Source of the DNA: an uncultured SAR116 cluster alpha proteobacterium
GTDB taxonomy: Bacteria > Pseudomonadota > Alphaproteobacteria > Puniceispirillales > Puniceispirillaceae
DNA: 64,000 nt
Direction: 5' to 3'
Assembly: GCA_902520885.1 (NCBI GenBank)
Contig: CABYPW010000006.1
Span: 52,865 to 116,864, forward strand
Numbering within the stretch: position 1 is the first letter of the stretch; each line of letters opens with the position of its first letter. Positions 25,698 to 35,255 of this stretch are shown one piece after another. The position numbers were made by a program, and so were the translations under genes. Under the pieces are notes generated by a model. It was given only the letters and a program-made list of their open reading frames with translations. It did no database searches and was not told the origin of the DNA.

Positions 25698-26113
25698 TGG
25701 CTGATATCAAAAATGTTTTCGATATTTCTGGGAGAGCTATGGCTGCACAATTGGTGCGCCTCAATACAATAGCCAGTAATTTAGCAAACGCAGGAACTCT
25801 CGCTGCTTCAGAAAAGGAGGCTTTTCGCGCTTTGAAGCCTGTTTTTGAGACCAAATATGCCGATGAAGTAAGAAAAAATGGCATTGCCACTACGCAAGCT
25901 GTTGAAATTGTCGAGACAAATAGATTGCCAGAAAAACTATATATGCCAGAGCACCCGAGTGCAGATAACGAAGGTTTTGTGTATAGCGCTGCTGTAAATA
26001 TCGAAGAAGAATATGTTGAGATGATGGAGGCAAGCCGTCAATACCAAAATAATATTGAAGTAATCACCACTCTAAGAACACTAATGATGCGAACCATAAG
26101 TATGGGCAAATAA
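25697..26113 (+). CDS. flgC: Flagellar proximal rod protein FlgC
   Basis: A 138-residue protein, the normal FlgC length. N-terminal ISGRAMAAQLVRLNTIASNLANAGT, the conserved GFVYSAAVNIEEEYVEMMEASRQYQNNIEVI and a final helix ending TLMMRTISMGK identify it. It stacks on FlgB in the rod. Translationally coupled to flgB by a one-base overlap; flgD follows after 17 nt. Confidence 0.95.
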   Translation: MADIKNVFDISGRAMAAQLVRLNTIASNLANAGTLAASEKEAFRALKPVFETKYADEVRKNGIATTQAVEIVETNRLPEKLYMPEHPSADNEGFVYSAAVNIEEEYVEMMEASRQYQNNIEVITTLRTLMMRTISMGK

Positions 26114-26130
26114 AATTAATGGAGAAAATT

Positions 26131-26826
26131 ATGAGTAGCATAGACTCAAACAGCCAAGCACATTTAAACACAATCCTTGACAAAATTGGGGTCAAAAACG
26201 CAGAAGCAAAAAAACCTGCTTCTAAGGATAATTTAGGTCAAGAAGATTTCTTGAAACTAATGACAACTCAACTACAAAATCAAGACCCCTTTGCTCCAAT
26301 GGAAAATGCTGAATTTATTGGTCAAATGGCACAATTTTCAACTGTTACAGGTATAGCAGAAATGGGAGAGGCCCTTAAATCAATTAGCTCTCAATTAAAA
26401 GAATTTCGGATTGCTACTGCCTCAAATATGCTAGGAAGCTCAGTAATGATACCTGGAAATTATGCCCGAATTGACTCTGACCAAACAATACATGGCATGC
26501 TCGATCTTCCAAAGTCCTCTGCACAAACTGAAATTCGTTTTACTGACGCAACAGGTAATATTTTGCACAGCAAACAACTTGGTGCGCAAGCGTCAGGTCT
26601 AGTTGGTTTCAGTTGGGAAAACATACCAACGGACGTTGTAGACATTAATGAACCGCTAAGAATTGAAGCCTTCGCTGATTTTGGAAATGGTATGGAAAGT
26701 CTAACCCCATCAATATTTGCAGAGGTATTAGCAGCATCTACAGGAGATGAGACAAGAGGTGTTGTTTTAGACGTTCGCGATTATGGCGAGATTCTTGCAT
26801 CAGATGTCCAAAAGTTTAGACGATAA
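26131..26826 (+). CDS. flgD: Flagellar hook-capping protein FlgD
   Basis: About 231 residues from ATG 26131, preceded by GGAGAAA; the ATG at 26119 contains this ribosome site and is unlikely. The N-terminal signature LGQEDFLKLMTTQLQNQDPFAPMENAEFIGQMAQFSTV is unmistakable for FlgD, followed by the FLN-like/tudor C-terminal region. FlgD caps the growing hook and is needed for FlgE polymerisation. It lies between flgC and the giant flgE. Confidence 0.95.
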   Translation: MSSIDSNSQAHLNTILDKIGVKNAEAKKPASKDNLGQEDFLKLMTTQLQNQDPFAPMENAEFIGQMAQFSTVTGIAEMGEALKSISSQLKEFRIATASNMLGSSVMIPGNYARIDSDQTIHGMLDLPKSSAQTEIRFTDATGNILHSKQLGAQASGLVGFSWENIPTDVVDINEPLRIEAFADFGNGMESLTPSIFAEVLAASTGDETRGVVLDVRDYGEILASDVQKFRR

Positions 26827-26871
26827 AATAAAATAAAGACCAATGAATTAGAAATTTAGGAGAAAGATGAA

Positions 26872-29800
26872 ATGTCATTCTATACCGCGCTTACAGGATT
26901 GAACGGCTCTCAGGCAGATATATCAGCCTCATCAAATAACATAGCCAACGTTGGTACTACAGGATTCAAAAGAAGTCGTGCAGAATTTGGTGACATTTTT
27001 GCAACATCACCATTACAGAACGCATCATCTTCAATTGGTTCAGGTACAATCCTTAAAGGTATTAAACAACAGTTCACACAAGGTAACATTGCGGCATCCT
27101 TGAACGCGCTTGATCTCGCTATTTCAGGCCAAGGATTTTTTGCTTTGAAACCATCTCTTACTTCTACTCAAACGGTTTATACAAGGAATGGTTCACTCAA
27201 CGTAAATAATGATCGTTATGTGGTTGACTCCGCTGGTCAGTATTTACTTGTTTATCCTGTTAACGAGGATGGCTCAGTTACAGCCAAGGATTTGGATAGT
27301 GCTCTTCCGATGCAGCTTCCAGTTACTTCGGGTGACCCAAAAGCTACTGGAAATATTCAATTAGGTGTCAACGTTCCTGCGGCCGCAGAGGTTGTGCCTG
27401 ATAAAACTCAATTTGCTGATGGATATTCATTTAATCCCTCTAATCCAGAGACATATACAAATTCAACATCAATAACAATATTTGATGATTTGGGTAACCC
27501 TACTATTGCAACAATTTATTTTATAAAAACTCAGAATGCTTCTGCTGAAGACCCCACTAATAAGTATGATACACGCTTAGTAATTAACGACACTGTTATC
27601 GACCCAGACCTCGTAAGTTCTGTGGACGATGCAGGCAACCAAATTTTTATTGACCGGTTTGGAGCTCAAACAACTCAAGTTCCTGATGACAACTACTTCC
27701 TAGAGGGGAAAGGCTCCCCGCTGTATAAATTAGATGATTTGCAATCCTTGGTGGATTCAGAGCCCACAAAGGTTCGAGGCCAAATCTCCGCTTTTGATTT
27801 TGGTGATGAGGGTGACAAATTAGTTGAAATCGTAACAGACCCTGTATTATTCAATGCAACACGTGAGTCTGGTGTCGCAGATAGCCAAGTATTCTGGGGT
27901 AAAAATTTTATGAGTATCAAAGTTGATGATATTGATACTCCAGTGAATATTGATATACGGCCAGGAAAGTATAACGCTGAACAACTTGCTACTGAGGTAA
28001 CGAGAGCAATAAACCACAAATTCGGCGATGATAGAAAATTCCAAATTGTGCAAAACGTTGACGACACACTCAACTTTAATTTTTTCAAACTTCTTGCTGA
28101 TGGAACATCATCAGGATTATCAAATGGTGAAATAGAGGTTGATTTACTAGACCGCTCATTTGTAACCGATGTGAATGGAATAGATTTAGACGGAGCTTCT
28201 CCAGACTTTACAAAAGAACAATTTTTAGCACATGCACAAGCAAGAATAAATGATGCCTTAAATGAGTATGCTGTCTCATCTTCAGATGACACGGTCCAAT
28301 ATGCTACGGCTCTAGGTGTAAATGATAAATTGTTCGCGCGAACACTTGGTACTCAAATGTCTGACGTTTTGGAAGCTACCGAAGTAGTGAAGTTTAAACA
28401 CTATTCTTCATCTTTAGATAATCCTAGTAAGTTTGTTATCACAGACAACACAAATATAGAGGCAACGGATATAGCTTCCAATGCTGATGATCCTAGTACA
28501 TTAAAAAGTTACAATTGGAGTGTTTCCAACGAAACCTTTGACAGTGGGGACTCATTTTCTATAAATATTGGAGGAGATAATTCCTACACTTATACAGCTA
28601 GCTCTGGAGATGGCAGAAATGAAGTAATCTCTGGTTTGGTCAGCCTTATAGGAACTGAATTAGACGGCGAATATACTATTACTACTACAGAGGACGGTAA
28701 CAATAAATTGTCTAATTTCATTGTTACGGCAGATGATGTAACAAATAATTTTAGTTTTACCGCAACTTTTTCAGATTATCTTCAAAATTCCTCAACTAAC
28801 ACATATTTTACAGGCACCGCCATGAATGGTTCATCCGCAGCCGCAGATGAATTCTCAGCAACTTCACACATTTTTAATTTAGAAACTGATTCTGTTGCAA
28901 ATTATGCTATTGGTGACCAACTTACATTTTCAGCTGTTATAAATGATGTTCAGGAAACTGTGTCTTACACTGTTACAGCTGATGATATCGGAGCAAATTC
29001 GGCTACAACGGCACAATCAATTGCTACTAATATTGCCACAGACTTAAGTCCGTCAAGCTTTACAATTACGCAAGATGGTGCAAATTTAGGTCAACTTACA
29101 ATTGCCGCAGCCACAATTACCGTCCCTTTAACCGAGATTGAGGCTGGAGCCACAATAACCAAATCTTCAAATTCCACAAATGATATTTCAGTATCAGACA
29201 AATTTATGGTGCATTCATATTATGGCTCACGCCCGCAATTGAGCGTGTACGATAAAATGACCGCGGTAACAGCTGCAGATGACGGTCAAACAATCGAGTA
29301 CGATGGAACAGACACATTAAAAATTTACGTTGCTGATGCATCAGGTTTCAACCAGCTAGAAAACATTAGAATTGCTGGAAATTTTAGCGATGACGATATA
29401 GACAGTGGTGCTAACAATCTCATTAATGGTAGGGAATTTACAATTGCCAGTATAGATACCACAAATAACTTCATAACCATATCTACTCAAGGTCTTGGTT
29501 TTGAGACAAATGCGCAAACATTGATGTTTACCTCAACAGATGTTCATGTCTTAAGCGATGAGTCGACAAGCGTTGAAGCTTATTTCGAAGGTGCAGAAAA
29601 TGTTTACGAAGATGCCCCAATCGCATTCAATAGTCAGAAAATTGTTTTGAGAGAAACCGGAAATTCTAATAAACATGCCTACACAAATGATGATATAGCC
29701 AATATTACTGGAGGTAATGGTATCTTTGAAATTACAGAGACTGTTTTTGATTTGAACCAAGATGTTGATGGTTCGACTCAGACATCATTAAATATTTTAG

Positions 29801-31389
29801 GCTTGGATAACCTAGCTCAAAGTGACACCAAAACAGTTTGGGTTGATGAAAAAAACCCCCCTTTGAGAGTGAATTACGACGCACTGTCTCAAAAACTTGA
29901 ATTTTCAGTTGACCGAACAGTGCTTGGAACTGGAACTGACAGTAACTTTAACTCTTTTACAGTGTTTGGAAGTGACGAAGCCCAAGAGACAAATAATCTT
30001 GGCATTCCTGCAAGAGATGATGCAACAGACGGGTTAATAAGAGGTGGAGAAAGGTTGCTTACTGGTACTTTTGTTGCTTCTGGAGCGGAACTAGCTGCAG
30101 ATAAAAGCTTTGGCCTTTCTGTTAAATATAACTCAGACACAAAATCTTTTACCTTTGCAAGTGGAACGACTGGTGAGGAAATTGCTGCCAATGGGGCTTT
30201 AGGTGTGACTTCAGACCAGAAGGCATCATTTATCCAAGTTGGAAGAACAGCTCTCACTAACGAAGAAATACTTTCCTCTCAGGGAAATGCCGATTTCTTG
30301 GGTGATAATCTTTTGATGGGTATTGGTGCAACTGCAGACACCGTTTTCACCAATGGAACTGGCCTTCGTTCAGAACCAGCTATTTCTGAAGGAGCAACTG
30401 CTCGAGAGGATTTAACCGAAGTCTTTCGACTTGGAACGGACAATAACGAAAATATTTTTAATGTTTCTGTTAATGGTATAAATGGTCTAATAGAAATTCC
30501 ATCGCAGTTTTATGTTGGTTCTACTTTAGCTGAAGCACTTGAGGAAAGAATCAATCAAATTGTTGACCCTAATACTGGTGAGACTGTTGGTGGTGTCACA
30601 GTTAAATACAATTCAAGTACCAATAACTTTACATTTACGACAGGAACATCTGGGTCTGACTCAACTATTAAAGTGAAAGGGACTGCTAGATTAGGACTTG
30701 ATAATGTACCACTTGGGGTTGGATCAGTTCCACAGATTTATAACCTAGTTCAAGCAACTAATGCACAAGGGGTAGCGCTTTTCGTTGATGCCTCAGGGAA
30801 TGTGGTAGAAACACCCCCAGAAAACATGGTCGATGGATATTTTCCTCTATATATTGATGAGGGAGAGCTTACTTTCGATAAAACCGGTAAGTTAATTTCA
30901 CCAAAAAATAATGTTCACTATGAAAAGCAAGAAGAAGGTTTTTCAATCGCGCTGGATGTTGATTTTGGTTCATCTACTCAATTATCCCAGCCCTTCTCTG
31001 TTCTTTCAGTCGAACAAGATGGTTTTACTTCTGGAAGATTGGATGGTCTGGAGATTGATGCCTCTGGAACAATTCGTGCAAACTACACAAATGGACAGAA
31101 TAATCCTTTAGGAAAAATTGTGGTTGCTAACTTTAACAACCAAAATGGCTTGAAACAAATCGGTAATGCTACCTATGTTGAAACCGCTGTTTCAGGAACA
31201 CCTCAGGTGGGTGAAGCCGGTGCTGAGGGATTTGGCAACATTCTGTCTGGTTCACTTGAGAGATCTAATGTTGATATCACAGAAGAGCTAGTTAACCTAA
31301 TCACAGCACAAAGAAACTTCCAAGCATCTGCAAAGGCCATTGAGACTACAACGGGTCTAACGCAGACTATTATTAATATAAGAATGTAA
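26872..31389 (+). CDS. flgE: Giant flagellar hook protein FlgE (1505 aa)
   Basis: The ends are standard FlgE: D0 helix FYTALTGLNGSQADISASSNNIANVGTTGFKRSRAEFGDIF and a C-terminus with GNILSGSLERSNVDITEELVNLITAQRNFQASAKAIETT. The DLAISGQGFFAL motif is near residue 86. Between them lies a roughly 1000-residue insertion rich in Asp, Thr, Ser and Asn with beta-strand character, compared with about 400 residues for the whole enteric protein. Within it, segments such as VKYNSDTKSFTFASGTTG and VKYNSSTNNFTFTTGTSG are related repeats. The frame is open throughout. The insert should form extra outward-facing domains on the hook surface. AGGAG ribosome site 10 nt upstream. Confidence 0.95.
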   Translation: MSFYTALTGLNGSQADISASSNNIANVGTTGFKRSRAEFGDIFATSPLQNASSSIGSGTILKGIKQQFTQGNIAASLNALDLAISGQGFFALKPSLTSTQTVYTRNGSLNVNNDRYVVDSAGQYLLVYPVNEDGSVTAKDLDSALPMQLPVTSGDPKATGNIQLGVNVPAAAEVVPDKTQFADGYSFNPSNPETYTNSTSITIFDDLGNPTIATIYFIKTQNASAEDPTNKYDTRLVINDTVIDPDLVSSVDDAGNQIFIDRFGAQTTQVPDDNYFLEGKGSPLYKLDDLQSLVDSEPTKVRGQISAFDFGDEGDKLVEIVTDPVLFNATRESGVADSQVFWGKNFMSIKVDDIDTPVNIDIRPGKYNAEQLATEVTRAINHKFGDDRKFQIVQNVDDTLNFNFFKLLADGTSSGLSNGEIEVDLLDRSFVTDVNGIDLDGASPDFTKEQFLAHAQARINDALNEYAVSSSDDTVQYATALGVNDKLFARTLGTQMSDVLEATEVVKFKHYSSSLDNPSKFVITDNTNIEATDIASNADDPSTLKSYNWSVSNETFDSGDSFSINIGGDNSYTYTASSGDGRNEVISGLVSLIGTELDGEYTITTTEDGNNKLSNFIVTADDVTNNFSFTATFSDYLQNSSTNTYFTGTAMNGSSAAADEFSATSHIFNLETDSVANYAIGDQLTFSAVINDVQETVSYTVTADDIGANSATTAQSIATNIATDLSPSSFTITQDGANLGQLTIAAATITVPLTEIEAGATITKSSNSTNDISVSDKFMVHSYYGSRPQLSVYDKMTAVTAADDGQTIEYDGTDTLKIYVADASGFNQLENIRIAGNFSDDDIDSGANNLINGREFTIASIDTTNNFITISTQGLGFETNAQTLMFTSTDVHVLSDESTSVEAYFEGAENVYEDAPIAFNSQKIVLRETGNSNKHAYTNDDIANITGGNGIFEITETVFDLNQDVDGSTQTSLNILGLDNLAQSDTKTVWVDEKNPPLRVNYDALSQKLEFSVDRTVLGTGTDSNFNSFTVFGSDEAQETNNLGIPARDDATDGLIRGGERLLTGTFVASGAELAADKSFGLSVKYNSDTKSFTFASGTTGEEIAANGALGVTSDQKASFIQVGRTALTNEEILSSQGNADFLGDNLLMGIGATADTVFTNGTGLRSEPAISEGATAREDLTEVFRLGTDNNENIFNVSVNGINGLIEIPSQFYVGSTLAEALEERINQIVDPNTGETVGGVTVKYNSSTNNFTFTTGTSGSDSTIKVKGTARLGLDNVPLGVGSVPQIYNLVQATNAQGVALFVDASGNVVETPPENMVDGYFPLYIDEGELTFDKTGKLISPKNNVHYEKQEEGFSIALDVDFGSSTQLSQPFSVLSVEQDGFTSGRLDGLEIDASGTIRANYTNGQNNPLGKIVVANFNNQNGLKQIGNATYVETAVSGTPQVGEAGAEGFGNILSGSLERSNVDITEELVNLITAQRNFQASAKAIETTTGLTQTIINIRM

Positions 31390-31425
31390 TAAAAGAATAG
31401 TTTTAATTAAATATAGGGCTCTAAT

Positions 31426-32184
31426 ATGGATAAGTTAATTTATACGGCCTTCCAATCAATTAATAATGCATTGGATAATAAAGCTATACGCTCTCAAAAC
31501 CTTGCAAGTACAAATACACCTGGGTTTAAAGCGGATATGCAAATAGGTAGCTCAGGTTCTGCTTATCTTGAACAGTTTGATACACTTTATAGCAAGGTAT
31601 TTCCCGTTGTTGATGACAGAAGTGGCTTCGTTTCTGCACCTGGCCAAATTCGACAAACTGAACAATTTCTTGATCTTGCGATCCGAGGAAACGGTTATTT
31701 CTTAGCACAAAAAGATAACGCTGCACCTTTTTTGACAAGACGCGGTGACATGCAAATAAATAACGAAAATATCCTCACCAATGCAGCCAATGAAGTTATT
31801 TTAAGCAACGAATTAACTCCAATAACTATTCCACCACATCGGAACATGACTATATCTGACGATGGTAGCATATCGATTGAACCGATGAATAGTCCCCCTG
31901 GGACTTTTGTTCTTGTTGGAACAATTGGTTTGACATTAGGAGGGGAGAAGCGCTTGGTAAAATCGACCGACGGTAGAATCAGAGATGAAGATGGTGGTAT
32001 ACCAGGCGCAGACCAACAGCCTAGAGTTGCTCAGGGTTATATAGAAGAAAGTAACGTGAATATTATTGAGCAACTAGTCGCATCAATTGAAGAGCAGAGG
32101 CGTTATGAAGTTAATGTGAAAATGATTAAATCTGCTGAAGCGATTGACCAAGGTGGAACTAGCCTTTTAAGAATGCCTTCTTAG
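31426..32184 (+). CDS. flgF: Flagellar proximal rod protein FlgF
   Basis: A 252-residue FlgE/F/G family protein of FlgF length. N-terminus LIYTAFQSINNALDNKAIRSQNLASTNTPGFKAD, FLDLAIRGNGYFLAQ near residue 82, and C-terminus GYIEESNVNIIEQLVASIEEQRRYEVNVKMIKSAEA. Assigned to FlgF because it directly precedes flgG. It follows flgE by 36 nt and is the last gene before a new sigma-54 promoter. Confidence 0.92.
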   Translation: MDKLIYTAFQSINNALDNKAIRSQNLASTNTPGFKADMQIGSSGSAYLEQFDTLYSKVFPVVDDRSGFVSAPGQIRQTEQFLDLAIRGNGYFLAQKDNAAPFLTRRGDMQINNENILTNAANEVILSNELTPITIPPHRNMTISDDGSISIEPMNSPPGTFVLVGTIGLTLGGEKRLVKSTDGRIRDEDGGIPGADQQPRVAQGYIEESNVNIIEQLVASIEEQRRYEVNVKMIKSAEAIDQGGTSLLRMPS

Positions 32185-32227
32185 AAAAGCCATTTTAAAT
32201 TTAATTCCTCTACATAACTCCGCTTCA

Positions 32228-32244
32228 TTGGCATGGCAATTGCT
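32228..32244 (+). promoter_or_regulatory. Sigma-54 promoter for flgG-flgH-flgI-flgJ-flgK-flgL
   Basis: Reads TTGGCATGGCAATTGCT, a full match to both halves of the -24/-12 consensus with correct spacing. Predicted start near 32255, 28 nt before the flgG ATG. It splits the flgB-flgL run into two transcription units. Confidence 0.85.
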
Positions 32245-32282
32245 TATTGTAACTTGTAATTTTTTTGCAGGAGAAGCACGAG

Positions 32283-33071
32283 ATGTCCACAAATTCAATG
32301 CATGTAGCAAAAACTGGCCTAAACGCACAACAAACTAGAATGCAAGTGATTGCCAATAACTTGGCAAACGTAAACACAACAGGGTTTAAAAAAGACCGTG
32401 CTAATTTTGAATCGCTTCTTTACCAAGTGAGACGCAACTCAGGAGAGCAAACATCAGCCGAGACTAATCTTACTTCTGCATTTGCCGTCGGTACCGGAAC
32501 ACGTGTATTAAATACGCAAAAACTATTCACACAAGGTAGCTTGATAACTACTGATAATGCCCTGGATGCAGCGATTGAGGGCAGTGGTTTTTTCCAAGTA
32601 CTTCTTCCAGACGATAGAATTGGTTATACTAGAAATGGCACTTTTTCTCGCAATGCAGAGGGAGTTCTTACAACTGGTAGCGGCTATGTGGTACAACCGG
32701 AAATTCAAATACCAGAAGGAGCTTCCCAAATAAATATATCCGGCAATGGTATTGTTTCTATTGTGGCTGATGGTGCTGTTGTAGCAGAGGAAGTTGGACA
32801 GCTTACCCTTGCAGATTTTGCAAATCCTCGCGGCCTACAGCCTGTTGGTGAGAGTTTCTCAGTTGAAACTCAAGCAAGTGGACCGCCTATCATAGCAAAC
32901 CCACAAGAAGAAGGTTTTGGCAAACTGGTACAAGGTGCTCTAGAGTCTTCAAACGTGAATGTCGTGCAAGAACTAGTTGATATGATAGAAACTCAGCGTG
33001 CTTACGAAGTAAGCTCAAAGTCAATTTCATCTGTGGATGAGATGCTTCGCTTCCTCTCACAGAACCTTTAG
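32283..33071 (+). CDS. flgG: Flagellar distal rod protein FlgG
   Basis: About 263 residues from ATG 32283, with AGGAG 10 nt upstream; an in-frame TTG at 32265 is less likely. The N-terminus SMHVAKTGLNAQQTRMQVIANNLANVNTTGFKKDRANFESLLYQ and the C-terminus GALESSNVNVVQELVDMIETQRAYEVSSKSI are typical for FlgG, the distal rod subunit that sets rod length and carries the P- and L-rings. First gene behind its own sigma-54 promoter; flgH follows after 21 nt. Confidence 0.95.
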   Translation: MSTNSMHVAKTGLNAQQTRMQVIANNLANVNTTGFKKDRANFESLLYQVRRNSGEQTSAETNLTSAFAVGTGTRVLNTQKLFTQGSLITTDNALDAAIEGSGFFQVLLPDDRIGYTRNGTFSRNAEGVLTTGSGYVVQPEIQIPEGASQINISGNGIVSIVADGAVVAEEVGQLTLADFANPRGLQPVGESFSVETQASGPPIIANPQEEGFGKLVQGALESSNVNVVQELVDMIETQRAYEVSSKSISSVDEMLRFLSQNL

Positions 33072-33092
33072 TTAGAGCAATGAGCTATTAAA

Positions 33093-33782
33093 ATGAACTT
33101 TCGTAATTTCACATTAGCGTTGGTTGGCTCTGCATCCATTGCATTTACAAGCTGCAGTACATACGTGCAGGAAAAAGCAGCATTAGAATTCGAGCCAATT
33201 TATCCAAGCGATCTTGAACTTCCGGTGCAATCGGAACCTACTGGAGGAATTTATTCAGAGGCAAAGGGGGGTCTCTTTGCTACAGATAAACGAGCAAATG
33301 TTGTTGGTGATATATTAACAGTGAATTTGTCTGAGTCTTTTTCAGCAACAAAAGCGCAAACAGCATCATCTAGTAAATCAGACTCATTTGACGTTACTAT
33401 GCCTGTCGGTCTTCCAAATATGTTAACTGGTGGATTTAGCACTCCAAACTCACTCACAAGTGGAACAGAGCAATCATTTACTGGTTCAGGAGCAGCTGCA
33501 CAATCCAACACATTATCTGGATTTCTAGCTGTTACTGTAGTCCGCGTTCATAGTAATGGAAATATGGAAATCGCAGGTCAGAAAAAACTTAACTTAAATA
33601 ATGGTGACGAATATGTTCGCCTAACCGGGATTATCCGCCCAAATGATATATCTGCTGCTAACCTGGTTGAATCCAGCCGCATAGCTAATGCTGAAATCAC
33701 ATATGTAGGTGCAGGACAAGTTGCTGATACAGGCAAAAAAGGGTGGTTAAGTAATGCAATGAGAACAATTTCTCCCTTTTGA
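33093..33782 (+). CDS. flgH: Flagellar L-ring lipoprotein FlgH
   Basis: A 229-residue outer-membrane lipoprotein with lipobox FTSC (C21). The conserved core GGLFATDKRANVVGDILTVNLSESFSATKAQTA and NGNMEIAGQKKLNLNNGDEYVRLTGIIRPNDISAANLVESSRIANAEITYVGAG is diagnostic. It forms the L-ring bushing in the outer membrane, confirming a Gram-negative envelope. flgI starts 11 nt later. Confidence 0.96.
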   Translation: MNFRNFTLALVGSASIAFTSCSTYVQEKAALEFEPIYPSDLELPVQSEPTGGIYSEAKGGLFATDKRANVVGDILTVNLSESFSATKAQTASSSKSDSFDVTMPVGLPNMLTGGFSTPNSLTSGTEQSFTGSGAAAQSNTLSGFLAVTVVRVHSNGNMEIAGQKKLNLNNGDEYVRLTGIIRPNDISAANLVESSRIANAEITYVGAGQVADTGKKGWLSNAMRTISPF

Positions 33783-33793
33783 GGAACTTTTGA

Positions 33794-34933
33794 ATGTTAA
33801 AATTAGTTAAATACATTATCTCCATTACGCTTTTTATTTGTATCGCTTTTTTGAGTATCTCAAATTCACATGCTGACAGACTTAAAGACTTAACCTCAAT
33901 CAGCGGCGTTAGAGATAATCCATTAGTAGGATATGGAATAGTAGTAGGCCTAGCTGGTTCTGGTGACGGAAACTCTGGTTTGCTTTTGCAATCAATGCAA
34001 GCAATGGTTAGCCAATTTGGTTTAGTCACTAATGCGTCAGGTTTGTCTGGTAAAAATGCAGCCGCTGTAATGGTGACAGCAGAACTTCCAGCTTTTACGA
34101 AGCCCGGACAAGCCATCGATATTACCGTCTCTACACTCGGAACAGCAAAATCATTGCGGGGTGGCACTCTTTTAATGACACCATTAAAAGGTGCAGATGG
34201 AGAAACCTATGCAATCGCGCAAGGTAATTTAGTCGTTGGTGGTCTTGGGGTAGAAGGTGGCGATGGCTCATCTATTATCGTCAACATTCCAACAGTCGGT
34301 AGGATTCCCAAAGGTGCAACAGTTGAAAAAATGGTTGAAACACCTTTTTTGAATAGTGATATTCTTATTTTGAATCTAAACCAATCAGATTTCAGCACTG
34401 CCAGCCGAGTATCAGAAGCAATAAATGATGTTTTTGGACCTGAGGTATCTGTGCCGTTAGACTCGTCTTCTATTAGAGTGAGAGCCCCAATAGATAAATC
34501 TCAAAAGGTGACATTTATGAGTTTACTTGAAAATGTTCAAGTAGAGCCTGCTAATCCTGCAGCTAAGGTTGTTGTAAATGCAAGAACGGGAACCATTGTT
34601 ATAGGTGGGGATGTGAGAGTCACTCCTGCTGTTGTAACACACGGTTCATTAACCGTGAGAGTTAAAGAAGATATAAATACTGCACAAGAACAGAATATTT
34701 TAGCTGCCGGGCAAAATGCAATTGTGGCTGGCGGAGATATTGTACAAACACCAGATTCTGACGTTGGCTTTGAAGCAGAAACAGCAAGAGCTTTCGTATT
34801 TGATACTGGGGTTGAGCTCTCAGATATTGTAGATGCAGTTAATAATGTTGGAGCATCTGCAGCAGACCTTGTTTCTATACTGGACGCACTTCGACAAGCA
34901 GGGGCACTAAGGGCTGAAATAGTGGTTATTTAA
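33794..34933 (+). CDS. flgI: Flagellar P-ring protein FlgI
   Basis: A 379-residue periplasmic protein with a signal peptide cleaved near NSHA (residue 27) followed by the signature [32 protein letters not shown]. The C-terminal part ([33 protein letters not shown]) is likewise typical. FlgI polymerises in the peptidoglycan layer around the rod, aided by FlgA at 22177. Normal length. Confidence 0.96.
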   Translation: MLKLVKYIISITLFICIAFLSISNSHADRLKDLTSISGVRDNPLVGYGIVVGLAGSGDGNSGLLLQSMQAMVSQFGLVTNASGLSGKNAAAVMVTAELPAFTKPGQAIDITVSTLGTAKSLRGGTLLMTPLKGADGETYAIAQGNLVVGGLGVEGGDGSSIIVNIPTVGRIPKGATVEKMVETPFLNSDILILNLNQSDFSTASRVSEAINDVFGPEVSVPLDSSSIRVRAPIDKSQKVTFMSLLENVQVEPANPAAKVVVNARTGTIVIGGDVRVTPAVVTHGSLTVRVKEDINTAQEQNILAAGQNAIVAGGDIVQTPDSDVGFEAETARAFVFDTGVELSDIVDAVNNVGASAADLVSILDALRQAGALRAEIVVI

Positions 34934-34958
34934 GATAATTAAATTAGACGAGAAACTT

Positions 34959-35246
34959 ATGGAACTTCCTTCCTTATCAAAAGAAAATATATTTCAGGAC
35001 CATATGCTTAAAAAAATTCCTGACAGAAATTCAGATTTGCGAGAAGTTGCTGAACAATTTGAAGCTATCTTTATTAATCAGATTCTTAAGCAGTCTCGTG
35101 AGACTAAACTCGCTGACGATCTGTTAGGTAGTTCTGCCACAACTACTTATGAGCAATTACTTGATTCAGAGACGTCAAAAAATATCGCTTCACATGTTAA
35201 TATTGGTATTGCTGATGCTCTTGTTCGACAGTTTAAAAGTGACTAG
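34959..35246 (+). CDS. flgJ: FlgJ-type rod-binding protein without muramidase domain
   Basis: A 95-residue protein equal to the N-terminal rod-binding (rod cap) half of FlgJ: LREVAEQFEAIFINQILKQSRETKLADDLLGSSATTTYEQLLDSETSKNIASHVNIGIADALVRQF. The C-terminal glucosaminidase domain found in Vibrio and enteric FlgJ (about 300 aa) is absent and not encoded next door; flgK starts 9 nt later. A separate lytic enzyme must therefore open the wall for the rod. Confidence 0.9.
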   Translation: MELPSLSKENIFQDHMLKKIPDRNSDLREVAEQFEAIFINQILKQSRETKLADDLLGSSATTTYEQLLDSETSKNIASHVNIGIADALVRQFKSD

Positions 35247-35255
35247 GAGCAACCC

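Noticed and set aside
27693..28292. Minus-strand open frame of 199 codons inside flgE
   Set aside because: Ser-rich antisense shadow of a clearly coding flgE segment, with no ribosome site or recognisable domain.
33697..34167. Minus-strand frame of 156 codons across flgH/flgI
   Set aside because: Overlaps two well-identified genes on the other strand; composition typical of antisense frames.
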